A stretch of DNA of 64,000 bases, from positions 71,418,134-71,482,133 of the forward strand of contig NC_092497.1 in assembly GCF_047495875.1 (NCBI RefSeq). The letters run 5' to 3'. The notes beneath the pieces are model-generated. The model did no database searches and had not been told where the DNA came from. It saw only the letters and a program-made list of their open reading frames with translations. Of the stretch, positions 49,150 through 62,889 are shown in pieces. Source of the DNA: Pithys albifrons albifrons. Its lineage: Eukaryota; Chordata; Aves; Passeriformes; Thamnophilidae. The first letter of the stretch is position 1; every line of letters starts with the position of its first letter. The position numbers were made by a program, and so were the translations under genes.

Positions 49150-49720
49150 ATGATGAAGGGGTTTTTGTTCCGATTTTCACATTTTGTAGATTTTAGGAAC
49201 ACTGTAGTTGTAGATTTTTAGAGGGTTAATATTTCTAACAGTTTAAGTTTAATGCCTTTCTATCACTACCCCTGTCCCAGAACAGGGAGCTCAAATTCCT
49301 TTAGTTAATTAATCTTCCTTAGACTCCTTTCCAAGGCAGAGCTGAAGGATACCAGAAGGCCTACAGAACAAAATATAAACACAGGTCAGAGTGATCCAGA
49401 AGTCAGAACTGGATGAACTCCAAGGGACCTTTGTGTGCCCGAGGAAGAGGGGCTGATGAAGACAAGAGGGTCTTGACGACCCCAGACCCAATTCCAGGGG
49501 TTGGACCAGGGGTGGGACTGGGGCTGGACTGAGAAATGTGTAAAGCAATGTTTGGAGGGATCTTATTATAAAAGCCATAGAAACTAGAACTGAAGCACAT
49601 GCATGTCATCCTGTATTCCTGTGGGCCATAGGCCTGTGATATTAAAGGACCTTTACTTTTTATCTTACCCTACACTAATGTGGCTCGAAGTCCTGTTTTT
49701 GGGGGCACTCACGGCATCAT
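49150..49720 (+). mobile_element. Solo LTR, second copy of the 0.1-kb family
   Basis: Starts TGATGATGAAGGGG and ends GGGGGCACTCACGGCATCA. It shares GGGGTGGGACTGGGGCTGGA, ATTATAAAA and the poly(A)-like ATTAAAG with the copy at 102-666. A 4-bp TCAG repeat may flank it (49146-49149 and after the end). Confidence 0.75.
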
Positions 49721-50931
49721 CAGAATCAAGTTTTACTGCAGGTATGCTTTTATCTCAGTCAACATTTCTGCTCTAGCTAAGCTGCCATTTGAAAAAAAAA
49801 ACAAAAACAAAAAAGCATACAGTTAAAAACTCAGGTTTTTTCCATGAGTTTTCTCAGAACTATTCAGATAATTCTGAAGTCTTCTCATGTGGAAACGCTT
49901 TTTCTGGATGTGAACAATAGTAAGTCAGTGAGTCAGCAGACAAGCGGCTTCCTGAGTGAAGTCAGGAGTCCCTATTTCCCCTCCATTCTGTAATATGGTA
50001 GGATGTGTCAGACAAAGATTGCCAGAGTGCTGTATGTATTTACCAGAAGTGCTTAATACTTGATCTTTGACATTTACCCTAGTTTCTCTTTCTTTTCTTT
50101 TCTCTTTTTGTACTCTCCTAGTCTTTTTTATTGAAACAACACCTTTGATTTAAAAAAAGGAAAGACAACAGATGCCTCAATTAGGGTATCTTCTTCCTCA
50201 TGGGTTTTCACTTGACCAGCCATCTGATCAGTAACTACATTTACAAAACAATAAGTGTGGAACTAGTCAGGTAGCAGAAATTACAATAATTTATTCCACT
50301 AAATAATTAATGTCAGTACTTCACTTTTTGCTACATCACTTCAGTGTGATCTACTTATAAAGCTTTCCTTCTGATAAAACTGAAAGATTATGGAGCGTCT
50401 GTCAGGAAAAGGAAATCATAGCTTCCTTTCCAGGCATGTAAGTGTTTCTTATAGCAGCTGCAATGAAGGAAAACAAAGCAAAAAACACCTATCTCCATGC
50501 TATTGTTTCATAAGAACTTTCAAATTTTGAAACCATTAACAGTGACATCTGTAAAAGCAATTCCAAAGAAAATATACTAACTTTCCAAAACCACAGGATC
50601 TTCTCCAAATGTATTATACACTTGTGGTTTAACCCCAGCTAGCAACCAAGCCTCATACAGCTGCTCATTCACTCTCTTACCAGTAGGACTGGGGAGAGAA
50701 CTGGAAGGGGAAAAGCCGGAAAACTCATAGGTTGACATAAAAAGACTTTAATAGGGAAAGCAAAAGCAGTGCAAATGAGCAAAGCAAAGCAAGGAATTAA
50801 TTCACTGCTTCCCATGGGCAGGAAATTGTTCAGCCATCTCCAGGAAAGCAGGGCCCCATCACACATAAGGGTGACATGGAAAGACAAACACCATCACTCC
50901 AAACTTCCCTCTCTTCCTCCTTCTTCCCCTT

Positions 50932-52457
50932 TGTTAAAGGTTCAAAACAAAATGGGTGGTGAGAGGAGGGGTCTTTCAGGGAATTTTTCTCTCCCTACTA
51001 ACATAAAGGTTTTGGGAGCTGAAGTGCCAGTAGAGTTCAACTTAATGGGCACTCTGAGCTGCAGAGAGAGGAGGCGTCACAGCTGCTTTCTGGATGGATG
51101 CATTGCACTTTTCTGGGACCAACTTCAGCTACCGGGGATTGCTGGGAATCACCACCACTCCCCAACTCCCAGCATTTCCTTCTCTGAACAAAGGACAATG
51201 AGAGAGTCTGCTCTTCCCCACGGAAAAGGTTCCATTCTGCTCAGTGTGACTGCCAGTACCACGTGAGTCATAAGGCCAGCATCTCTTCCTGCCTCTTGTC
51301 TCTGCCTCACTGGGAAAAGACTGAGGACTGACCTTGTGGTCAGCCAAGGTACGAAAACAGTCACCTGCTGTCTGTAAATATAATTGCATCATGAAGAAAC
51401 TGTCTCCTTTTTGAGGTTGTTTTAGTGCCGGGGGAGTAGTTTTTCCTTGTCTGTTTATAGTTATATATCTGTATCTATATCTATATAGTAGTTAAGAACA
51501 CTTTTCCTTTTTCTGTACATTTTTATGAGGGTTGGTTTCTTGTAGCCTCGTTATGCTGTGTGCTGAAGGAATCTGCAACAATATGGAACTTCTCCTGGTC
51601 CTGAATTATCAGTCCATTAACCTAGGAGAAGTGTGTGCTCTCTGCTTACCCCGACCATGTGGTCTCTGAGAGCCCCCAGAAAGGACACACAGGGACCACC
51701 GGCGAAGGCAGGAACAAAGAGAAAGTTTAATCAGGGGTACAGGCTTATATTGACTTTGGAGGGATACTAACTCACCAATAAGGGACAAAGGGGGGGAGTC
51801 TGGCTTTGGGCCAATAGGAGTAAGGAGATTTACATTCAGTGGGAGGGGGTATCAGGTAACATGAGGTCACTGTGCTTCTCCCAGCCCCCTGGCCTGGCAG
51901 GGGGTTATGGGAAGAAAAAGAATGACAATGTAGTTTTTACATTCAGTATACTCAAACCACATTAAAAACATCAGTTGTTAAAGCATTCTCAGTGGCTGGT
52001 GGATTTTCTTCATCAGCCCATTTCTGACATGACATTCTCCAAGCCATGTATTGAGAATGCATTGCTACACATTTTCTAATTAAAGTTCTTTTAAATTTAA
52101 TAAGGGGTGAAATCTTGATGGACACTTTGGTTTCCTTTAAACTCATCACCATGGCTAGGCTTTGCAAATGAAGATTTGGGAAGGGCACTACCCACGCTTG
52201 CTGCAAGTGTGCCGATGGCTAAAAAGACCAATGTGTTATAGGCAAGTCCAGTTGCAAAAGGCACAGCGGAATGTCTCCTTTGGTGATACTGGTGAGGAAC
52301 AGTTCTTTCTGTGTTCTTTTCTCCTTGAGACTGATTGTGTGTGTGTTCTCAAAGGAAGCAGCAGTGTTGTGAATGGTGTGTCTCCATGAATCCCGACTGG
52401 AGGCCAGAGTGGACCATTGATGGTAGTCAATATGGCCAAGTCCTTTAAACTAGGACA
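50932..52457 (+). mobile_element. Inner LTR element inside the outer LTR
   Basis: TGTTAAAGGTTC to AAACTAGGACA. The portion 50932-51520 matches the reverse of 45780-46609. A second matching piece is at about 52065-52148 (TTTAAATTTAATAAGGGGTG). The flanks CCCTT (50927-50931) and CACTT (52458-52462) agree in four of five bases. The extra sequence between the pieces is later insertion or internal region. No intact retroviral frame remains. Confidence 0.65.
51643..51927 (-). mobile_element. Innermost LTR
   Basis: The minus strand has ATATAAGCCTG (TATA), ATTAAACTTTCTC (poly(A)-like) and CTCAGAGACCACATGGTCGG near its end. It differs from the two LTR families around it. The limits are approximate and no duplication was seen. 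Confidence 0.6.
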
Positions 52458-52737
52458 CACTTTATATACTGAGGATAATGTTGTGGGGTCTGGAATATCT
52501 CTTTAGTCAGTTTAGGTCACCTGTCCTGGCTGTGTCCTCTCCCAGCCTCCCATGACCCTTGTCAGTGTGGCAGCAGAAAAAGCAGAAAAGGCCTTGGCTC
52601 TGTGCAAGTTCTGCTCAGCAAGAACAAAAATACCTCTACATTATCAACCCTGTGTTCAGCACAAATCCAAAACACAGCTCCATACAAGGCACTTTGAAGA
52701 AAGTTAACTCTGTGCCAGCGCAAACCAGCACAACACT

Positions 52738-55700
52738 ACTTAAAGCACCAAACGTGGTGCTCCTCGTGGAAATTATGTAAATACTAAATAATAATGATAT
52801 TCAGAATGATTTTGCACCAATCATAAATAAAGTATGTAAGTACCAACTAGAAACAAAAGAGCATTTTTTTAATTAAACAAGCATTCCACTTCAGACAGTT
52901 GTAATTCTCAGACTTTAAAAATATATCAAAAACTTGTTATTAACTGCACTCAGCTTTGGACTATACTCCAAATGATCAGTTTAACATCCCTCAATGAGTA
53001 GACAGATTCCAACAGGTATGGCATTAATTTCTCAGGATTTGGAGGCCTCTCTCCTGTGTCAGTTATTCTGAGGAAAAGGGTTCTATTTCCTTAGGTTATT
53101 GGCAGATAATGGTTCATTTATACCTGTATCAAAACATAAAGCATTGTGCTGTAAAATGGCTGGTACTCATAATCTCAGACTCCATTATAAACTATAGAAG
53201 TCCAGATTTAATACCTTTTGATGCACTCTCCCTGAAGTGAAACAGCCTCACAATCTTGTATTTGCTTTGTAGAATGATGTAACTTGCATGTTCACTTTCA
53301 CATCCCTCTTTTAAACACAACTCTTATGAACCTACTCAGATTGCTCAAGTCTGTTCTCTTCCAGGTAAACTCCAGTGTATTCTGTGTTTGAATAAAAAAT
53401 GAGTAGACATTATGGACTGTTACTAAGTATACAATTCCTAAGTCTACTAATCTTCCTTCTTAGCAACTATGGCTTTATCAGCTTTTCAGCATTTTTCTTT
53501 CAATAGTCTTAACCTAGCACTGATCTTCCTAGCTTTTCTCACAAAGCTCTGATTAAAGTATATATATATAATTAAAAATGGTTTTCCTTAAAAAAACCAT
53601 TTCCTCCTCAATAAAACCAGTTAGAGGATTTACTTCTGCCTTGCATGCATCATCAAGCCAAGTCAATAGTATTTTACAGCTTAGAGGTTACACACTATTT
53701 AAAACAACAAACATGAAATAACACATTAAAAGAATGCTGGCTTCTGCATTTTATATCAGATTTGGGAAGAAGCAAGTGTCACAGCAAAAATTCAAGTTTA
53801 GACAATTAACCACAATTTTAAATACCTTCCTATGAATACTGCACACATCACTGAAAAAAATTATAAAATCCTTACAAAAGGCCATATATAGTATGAATGA
53901 CACGGTGGTAGAACATCCAGGAAATCTTAAAATTATCTCAATGAAATATGAATGAAATAGAAACTTTAACAGCAGTTTAGTCTATGTAAAATAACCACAA
54001 ATATATTTACAGACTTTCAGAATGAGTAGCTATAATTCGAAACACCTTCTCTTTTTTCCTACAGGAATCTCATTATTGATAACACATTCAGAACCTGTTG
54101 TGCTTCCTCTCTTCACCACATGGAAGAATAAATCCTGTAAATCATAAAGCACCCCCTTCCTCCTTCACTTCAGGACAGTTGCATGTTCTGTGAATGACAA
54201 ATAAAATGAATACATTTGCATTTCAAGTTACAATCTCCTATTTTAACTGTATCTCTGTGCAGTAACACTCTACCTAGACAAAGCCAATGCAACATCTGTG
54301 GGATATAACAAATTGCTTTGTAGTGTCAGGACCTCCCAGACCATCAATTTTAGCTTGTTGCAACAATTAAAAAAATCTACATCAGAAACGTAGGTTGTTA
54401 GATATTCAGGTCCATGTGATTAACAGGCTTATCTCACCAGATATTTTAATGCAGAAATCCAGACACACAAGGAATACGTAAGATACAATCAATTAAAGTG
54501 CTTAAACATACATTTAACTTAAAAACTTGACAACATTCATAATTAGAGAAGTCTTCATTATAACAATTCGATTGCTGAACTTTTGAAAACATTTTCAACT
54601 TTTTAAGTAACACTGACTCGAGGGCCTGAAATTTTCTGAGATCAGGATATAAAATAATGCCACAATCTGTCAGGGAAAACTGAAAGCTAGCAAAACCATA
54701 TAGAGACTGGGATAACTTCATGGGAAGAAATTAAATAAATTTCCCATTTAAGGGATTTTTAGCTCCACCCAGTGGTCAGAAAGGAAATGATTTTCCTGTA
54801 CACCTATTTGCTACACAATCATTATTTGAAGACCAAACTGAATAATAGAGTGTATCGAAGTAATAAACATAATTATGTCAAAATAACATTACAAGTAGGA
54901 CTTACAGCAGCAATAACCAAGAAGAACCAGCAACTTTATTTCATTACTCAACAGCTGAGGCACTTTTGCTATCCTTGAAGCTATATCAATGTTCAGCATG
55001 GTAGTTTCCAAAGAACAGGTAACAGGCTGTGTTGCTACATCTGTATATTAAACAATGGGAAAGATCCTTAGTGTGTAAAGATTGATAGCACTTGAGCAAA
55101 CCACATGAACTTACATTGGTGAAGATCTGGTCATCATGTTATGCTTTGTTTGCTGAAGCTTTGTTTCATATCATACCAGTTTCTTGTGTAGCATGTATTC
55201 TCCAGATAAAAACAGTCCTTCACATATGCCACTCAAAGATCTTTGCAATAACTTGTTAGGCACTTGCATGTGTTTTTTTCACTAGGCATGAACCTAGCAT
55301 AGAGCACCAGATAAGTCACTGAAATGCTGCAGATCTTTTTTATTTTTTTAACTGTAGATATGCACAAATTCTGTATTTACTTCAATGCATGTAATGAAAA
55401 CCACCTTTATTCTGCATTTTGAGAAAAACAATGTGAAGGTACCTGCATAGGATGGATTGTTATAGTAGGTAATTCAGTTTGAATATTCCTACTACACTGC
55501 CATATGTAAGCTAAAACCAATTCTTCTATAGTGCCATAAATAATTAAGAAAGGTCTGAAATAGTTTGTATTTTTCCAAAAAATAATGCTGTTCTCACACA
55601 TATAGTATCGAAATCATCTTTACCTTTAGTAACATATACAACCCCTTCAATAGTGGTAGTAGATCTGTATGGAAGACCTTTTAGTATTGTGGTAGCTTCC

Positions 55701-56029
55701 ATCTTCCAATGTGCCTCTGGCTCTAGATACTAAGTATGTGCAGATTTGGGCCCAGTTACAAGATTTGATGAAGGATCAGAATACAGATGAAATGTAATCT
55801 GGCTTGTTTAGTGATTAGCTACAGGGAAGGGTAGTTCCGTCGCAGAATGTATGCTAGGGCAGATAACCACTCCATGTTTTCCTGCTTGATAATGTGTTGG
55901 GAGATGAAAATAGGTGACAATATCACTTTTGCTCTGCTATATAATAGCAGAATATTCTGAAAAACATATCACAGATACTTCAAGAAGTGCTTTATACCCT
56001 TTCCTGTTAAATAGGACAATGTTAAATAG
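52738..56029. other. Intergenic, AT-rich, nothing recognised
   Basis: A short TATATATATAAT run lies near 53562. No exon-like frame with splice sites and no known repeat was found. Confidence 0.5.
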
Positions 56030-56132
56030 GCGCTGAGTGCCATGATCTAGTAAATGGACTAGAGGTGGACCAAGGGTTGGACTCGATGATCTTGGAGGTC
56101 TTTTCCAACCCAATGAATTCTATGATTCTATT
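56030..56132 (+). mobile_element. CR1 3' end only
   Basis: GCGCTGAGTGCCATGATCTA to ATTCTATGATTCTAT: a severely 5'-truncated CR1 of about 100 bases. Confidence 0.88.
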
Positions 56133-56847
56133 AATTATATCAGCAACTACAACTATTTTCTTTCCTTGGGAATTTACCTAAAAACAAAACCCCCCTGCCC
56201 CCAACAACAACAAAAAAGACAAGAAGAAAATCAGCATTAAATAGGCAAGAAGAACAAGAAGACCCTAAAAGATAGATTAACATGTGCTACTAGAAATATT
56301 TTTAAATATTAAAACATCTTAGTTTGATCAGAATTGAGAAGAAATCTTGCTGTATTTAAATCATAGCTAAATTTTCATTAGAATGTATTATTATTAACAT
56401 GACTTTAAAAATAGACTGTTCTGAAAAATTTCATGTTTAGAAAAAAAAGAGTAAACTCATAATGGAAATAGATGAAAGTATGGAATATAAAATACTAGTT
56501 TCTCATTAAGATACTTAGTGATCCAGATTCTAATCCCAGTAAAGCTACTTTCTGTAAAGAACACTTCTATTCTTACAGTTTTGTAAACAGAAAAGCTTAT
56601 TATTTGGAAATGTATGTATTGTAGTATATGAATAAGTAAATTTAGACTTCAAGCTACAGTACAGAGCTATTCAGAAACTGATTAAGATTAGTATACATGT
56701 ATTACATTTTGCATATATGCTTGTAATATAAAACATCAAAGTAACAGCTTCTGCTGCTGTACAGCAGTATCTAATTAAGAGTGTAAAAAGCTCTTTATCA
56801 AGTATTATCACTGCATCATTTTAAAAACACTCAAAATAACAAAAATC

Positions 56848-56990
56848 ATAGAGTCACAGAATATCCTGAGTTGGAAGGGACCCCAAGGAAAACTGAGTCC
56901 AATTCCTGGCCCTGCACAGGTCCACTCAAAGAATCCCACCACATTTCCATGTTAAAAAAAAGTGTTATCCGAATGTTTCTTGAACTCTGG
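56848..56990 (-). mobile_element. CR1 3' fragment
   Basis: ATAGAGTCACAGAATATCCT and TTGGAAGGGACCCCAAGGA mark the CR1 3' end; the match ends near 56990. Confidence 0.8.
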
Positions 56991-59671
56991 CAAGGTTGGA
57001 ACATCATGAAGTACAGACCAGGTAGTGACCCAAATCAACATATCATTACTGTATCTTTTATGTTTTGTAAATGCCAAAGAATATTAGACTTAAATAAAGA
57101 TTTATATAGAATTTTTGCTGTCATCATACATACATTACAAAGAACATATCAATATCACTGTACTGCACTAAGTGCCTTAGAAATTTATATATACAGAATG
57201 CCATAGAGCAAGTGACATCAATCCATGCTCTCAGTTACATCTAGTTGTGCCTGAGCAACATGTAAGCAAGGCTGACTACTTTATCAGGCAACTATCTTGG
57301 AATTAGTTCATATTCATGTTTTTCATCTCTTGCTAACCATACATTTATTCTAGCTATTACTAATTTTGTTTGTAAAATAACGTTTGCTTTCAGACAATTC
57401 AAGGAAAATTTGTTTGTATGTGTTTGGATTATCTCAGATTGAGACAATCTTCACAGGGGTTTGAAATGTTTCATGTATAAACCTATGTGACAGTTAAATG
57501 AAGTCTGAAAACATTGTTCTAGCAGAGAAATACTTTTAAGTACTAAGTTTTCTAGTTAGTCAATAATAATATAAAATTGTAATACCAGTTAGCACTTCTG
57601 ATGTGATTTTATCTTGATATCTCACAATGTTACAGAAAGTATTATTTATACAGTATTATGATTAACATATAGAGATTAAGGAATTTATTAGAGGTAGTTT
57701 AAAAGCCTAAGGAAAGGAGTAGAAATATAGTGGCAGTATGTATTTATTGTGCCTTTGTGATATGTTCTGCCTACTAGATTTTTCTGTTTCCTGGAAAGAT
57801 AAAAACCAATAGCATGCATTTGGAACATATCTGCCCCAGGCAACACTGATCTACTCATACAGCCAGGCTTCCTTTTAGTTACATGATACGTAGCAAAATC
57901 AGAAAAGAAGTGGGAAATTGTGGCAAAGATTGAGAAAAAAAGTACAATAAGCAGTTACTCTTCTGAAGAGAGCAAAGAGAATACATTCTAAGGTCATAAC
58001 TGAAACCACCACCCATGGTAAACTGCAGAGAACTCTATTTATTTACTTCGGAAAGATGAAAGGCTGAATCACTCCTAAGCCAGTGACATAAACCTTGGGT
58101 AGGGAGATATCCTACCTCATTCCTCACTCATCTGATGCCAGAAATACGTTACAAGGTCATTCCCTCCAGCTTTTTCAAGCAAGAGATAGAAAACCAACAG
58201 AGAGGCCGCTGGCAATGCTGCTTTCTTTTATGTTCAAATGAAAACACCACTAGGTCAAAAAATAAAAGGTCTAGGCACCATTCATCTAGCTAACTCTTTA
58301 CCTATGGAATCCTGAAAGAGAATCAGTCCTCTAGTCTAGGACTGTCCAACAGGGTCAAATATTCTATTTCTACATATAAACCAGCCTGTCTACTGTAGTA
58401 GTAGACTATGACATAATCTACTCACATCTGACTTCTCACACTTTACCCTGTAAAGCAGTTAATAAATTAAAAAGGAACTGTGAAAGGAAAAAACCAAAAT
58501 CAAACACATACACACCCATTTGCTGTATTTACATATGCTCTGCAACATGGGACCAAACTCCATTATTCACATTGAGTGATTATTTTTCTCCTTCAGGGAC
58601 GTGTCTCAGGTAAGTACCTCCAGGATTTAAATCCTAATTGTGGACTTAGCTACTAAATCCACTAGGATTCTAGGTTCACTTATTCCAAATGAAAATAGTT
58701 TTTTTATAGAAGCCTGAACTTTCTGGATGAGGCAGCTCTACCTGCTGTCCCACACCTCAAACAGTACTTATCTGCTTCCACTGTGACTAAAAGTACTATG
58801 AGTATCCAATTGCTTTACAGAGGTACTTTCTGAAGAACACTTAAGACTGAGTGGCTTGGTAAAGCACTGCCCTTGCTGATGCCTTTCTTTTGCTAAAAAG
58901 CTAAACCTGAATTTTGGGTCTTTTTCGTGTTTGGTTTTTAGTTTTTTCCCCTCTAGATGTTACTTGCCTGGCTTTAATCATTCCACGTGAATATGAACTA
59001 TCTTGTCAGCATTGAAGAGTTAAGAAGATAACTAAGAACTATGCACTGGGATGTGATGAAGGTCTCTTCCATTGCCTTAAGAGTTTGTAGAATCACTACC
59101 TGAGTACAAGTCTAAGATTGCATTTTGACATTGTCTCTGTAGACATATGAAATCTAGACTTCATTAGTAGTAGCCAAGGACCCTTGTAAGAAAACTGCTT
59201 AAATAGCAAGTTTTGCCCCTCGTATGTATCCTCACAGAGCAGGATAGCTGAGGACATGTGGCACAAAGATTAGAGGTAACAGGCAAGAAACTCCTAGAGG
59301 AGGGGTAAAGTCAGAGGATAAAGTATTGAGAAAGCTACAGTCAAGCAACAGACACCTGTAGTTCACTCTCAGGAAAATACACTCCACACATTCCCAATGA
59401 GGATTACTGATGCTATGCAGCTCTCAGACAACTGGGGTCATACTCAAAGGCGTTCACAATAGCTGCAGTTCCCAGGCACATTCCTGATCCCTTCTCCAAA
59501 AGCATTTTGCACTCTCCTAGTGTAAGAACTGTTGCTTCTCTTAAATGAAAACAGCATTAGAGTGATAATGTTTATGTTTACTTGCCTCCAATTCCTTTTT
59601 TCTTCTGTTCAGCTTTCTAGGAGCATGCCCAATTTCAGCAGTATCTCTGATATTCAACAAGGAACATCCTA
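56991..59671. other. Intergenic, AT-rich, nothing recognised
   Basis: No frames above chance and no familiar repeat. Confidence 0.5.
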
Positions 59672-60176
59672 TTAATAGAATCATAGAATCGATTGGGTTG
59701 GAAAAGACCTCCAAGATCATCCAACCCTTGGTCCAACTCTAGTCCATTTACTAGATCATGGCACTCAGTGCCACGTCCAATCTCCGTTTAAAAATCTCTA
59801 GGGATGGTGAATCCACCACCTCTCTGGGCAGCCCATTCCAATGCCTGATTACTCTCTCTGGAAAGAATTTTTTTCTGATATCCAACTTAAATTTCTCCTG
59901 GCAGAGCTTAAGCCCGTGCCCCCTTGTCCTATTGCTGAGTGCCTGGGAGAAGAGACCAGCCCCCACCTGGCTAGAACTTCCCTTCAGGTAGTTCTGGACA
60001 GTGATGAGGTCACCTCTGAGCCTCCTCTTCTCCAGGCTAAACAACCCCAGCTCCCTCAGCCTCTCCCCATAGGGCTTGTGCTCCAGTCCCTTCACCAGCC
60101 TTGTTGCTCTTCTCTGGACTCGCTCCAGCACCTCAATATCCTTTCTGAACTGAGGGGCCCAGAACTGAACACAGTA
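59672..60176 (-). mobile_element. CR1 LINE, 5'-truncated, well preserved
   Basis: Nearly the same sequence as the element at 869-1690, with a 150-codon minus-strand frame at 59751-60203 ([38 protein letters not shown]). The CR1 sequence stops abruptly at about 60176. Confidence 0.92.
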
Positions 60177-60515
60177 ATATTGACAAGGTTTTGCACATTC
60201 CACCTTTTATCTTTCTGTTAAGCACAGATAAAATAACATTAATTTTGCTCAGTGTTATGCATTTCCAGTCAGCCCTCAGAGGACCAGTCAAAGGCTAGTT
60301 GGGTGGGCCCTGCTTTTTAAAACAGCTAAAAGCTGAAGTTAATCATAGATGCCGAAACAAAAGAAAACCATTAGCTCACACTGCCTTCTTTAGAGAAGAT
60401 ACAAACAAATAATGCTGTCCAGAAAGCATCTAGAAATTAAGTATCTACTGTTTTTTAGCAGATTCTATCAGTTACTGTTACATAGTATGAAATTATGTTG
60501 TATTTCACACCTGAG

Positions 60516-60850
60516 TTTCATAGAACCATAGAATGGCTCAGGTTGGAAGGGTTCTTAAGGATCGTCTAGTTCCAACCCCTGTGCCATGGACAAGGGACAC
60601 CTTCCACTAGACCAGAGCCCCATCCAGCCTGGCCTTGAACACTTCCAGGAATGGGCCATGCATAGGTTCCCTGGAAACCTGCTTCAGTCTCTCACCACTG
60701 TCACAGTAAAGACTTTCTTCCTAATATCTAATCTAAACCTACTCTCAGTTTGAAGCCATTTGCCCTTGTGCTGTCACTCCATGTTCTTGCAAGTAGTCTC
60801 TTCCATCTTTCTTGTAAGCAGTCAACTATCCCTGTTCATTTTTATTACTC
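60516..60850 (-). mobile_element. CR1 fragment
   Basis: CATAGAACCATAGAATGGCT, GGTTGGAAGGGTTCTTAAGG and CATCCAGCCTGGCCTTGAAC are standard antisense CR1 3' sequence. It decays after about 60820. Confidence 0.85.
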
Positions 60851-61884
60851 ACTTTATGGACAAAACTCCCACTCCATAAGTCAGTTCCAAAAGCCAGAGA
60901 AGATGAAGTGGTTTTTGGTGTAATTTCCATAGTTGATATGATGGCAGGCAACTACAGGATTAAAGAATGAAAATTTCCAGCAGTTCTTCAGAAACTTTCA
61001 AGTGTTCAGTTAGCAATCTGAAAAGGTATTTTTATTCCCAAGGACTCAAAGTAATCTCATCACAAACACTATCTGCATAAATCCCCACCTATGCATATCA
61101 GAGGCACCCAAAGTAAACAGATTATTTACTTCAATGAGGTTAAAGGATCAGGCCTTCCTGGAGTTGTAGATTTGGCAACTGATGACTAATCAAAATCCAG
61201 ATAATTCTTGAAAACTACCTTAAAATACATTTAACAGAGGGGGGTTTCACTACTCAGATGGAAATTAAACAGGACAATTTGCTTTAACATAAAATTCTTC
61301 AATTATAGGTTTTCAGGATCAATCACAAGCTGTCTGACACATGGAGGCTACGAAGTATTATTTTTGACCAAAAACCCCTGATGCTTAGATTATCTGCTCC
61401 AGTCAAAAGATAATATGGGCAGAATGGATCAAGAAACTCATGGTATTCCAGGAAAAAAAATCCCACTATTATTTTACATGCAAGGATCAGAGCCAACCTC
61501 TCTAGGTGAAAGAAGTTCAAAATCATATAAATTAGTTGCCTTTCTCCTAGCCTCATTCTTTCCTTTGGATAGGTGACAGCATGAGCAATATAGTCACTAA
61601 GTGCTACCAAAAGGACGGTCATCTCATTTGTTATGAGAGATCTGCTGTTCAGTGACTTTTTAGGGTACCTCATTCAACTCCAAAATCCAGAAAAAAAATG
61701 AAGACATTAAAACATCCATTGAATTTCCTAGTGGGCTAGTGAATAGAACTGGCACAGTGGAACGTCTCATGGATGTCAGAGTTACCAAGAGATGATACAA
61801 AACTGCAGCCAGAAAGGAAGATACCCTAACACAGAATAGAATAAAACTCAAGAAAATATCATAACATAGTCCCTGCTGGATCAC
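60851..61884. other. Intergenic, nothing recognised
   Basis: A minus-strand frame at 61323-61673 has no splice context or recognisable motif and is probably chance. Confidence 0.5.
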
Positions 61885-62880
61885 AACAATCTTAGTGACA
61901 GGGTTGGGGCATTGATCAGCTCATTAAGGAGTCTCTTCCAGTGTTTGCCCATTCTCTCAGTAAACAAATGCTTCCTAATGTTCAGTCTAAACTTTCCTTG
62001 GTGCAGTTTTGAGCCATTCCCATGCATCCTGTTGCTGGGTGCCTGGGAGAAGAGATGAGAACCTCTGTAGCTACTTCCCTTTCTCAGGAAGCTGTAAAGA
62101 GCAACTAGGTCACACCTCAAACTCCTTTTCTCCAAACTAGACAAACTCAGAGTTCCTAGCCACTCCTTACAGGACACTCCTTTCAGCCCTTTCACCAGGT
62201 TTTTTCCCCTGCTCTGGACACACTCAGGTATCTTCACTTCCTTTTAAAATTGTGGGGCCCAACACTACACATATGCCTCAGGGTGAGGGTGCAACAACAC
62301 TGAATACAGTGGGATGATCCTCTGTTATGGCCAGCTGGTGATACTGTGTCTGATGGGGTTTGTTCTTCTTGGTGCCTGGGCACGGTGCTGACTCACACTG
62401 ACCTGCTGCGACCAGCACCCGGATCCCCTTCCACAGGGCTGCTCTCCAGGCACTCCTCTCCCACTCTGTACTCATGTCCAGGGCTCCTCCACCCGAGGTG
62501 CCAAATCTGGCATTTGTTCTTGTTAGATACCTTGTCACTAATTATTTTCCAGTGCTCTAATCTATCCTTATTGCTCTGTAAGGCCTCTTGTCCCTCAAGT
62601 GCATCAGCAGCAGCTCCCAATTTAGCCCCACTCACTACAACCCTTAGATCTCTGCCCCTAAGCCAATTCTTCACCCAGAGCACTGTGAACCTGCCTCTCT
62701 CACAGTCGTACAACTTGTCCAGGAAGACACTGAAAGAAATAGTATCAAAAGCCCCATTAAAATATGAAAAAATTATAACCACCGCCTTCTCTTCACTCAA
62801 GGCAAGCTCCTCCGAGCCTGTCTATCCCACTACATTTTTATATCTTCCAGAAAATGCAACAAGCCCTATTTGATTAATGA
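61885..62880 (-). mobile_element. CR1 LINE, diverged, longer copy
   Basis: The minus-strand frame at 61881-62237 matches the ORF2 C-terminus (RNIRKHLFTERMGKHWKRL-like region). The frame at 62393-62800 holds the part around the end of the catalytic domain (IIFSYFNGAFDTISFSVFLD). Frameshifts separate them. Confidence 0.8.
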
Positions 62881-62889
62881 GAGTCACCT

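Larger units (their letters stand above)
50623..52732 (-). mobile_element. Outer LTR of a nested cluster, with perfect 5-bp duplication
   Basis: Left part (50623-50931) starts TGTGGTTTAACCCCAGC; right part (52458-52732) ends AAACCAGCACA. Together they make one common avian LTR of about 0.6 kb, minus orientation. The direct repeat ACACT lies at 50618-50622 and 52733-52737, as expected for an ERVL-type 5-bp duplication. Everything between the parts is later insertion. Confidence 0.85.

Noticed and set aside
51952..52460. Minus-strand ORFs as retroviral protein genes
   Set aside because: Short frames in the nested LTR zone with no motif I can assign; possibly internal ERV remnants.
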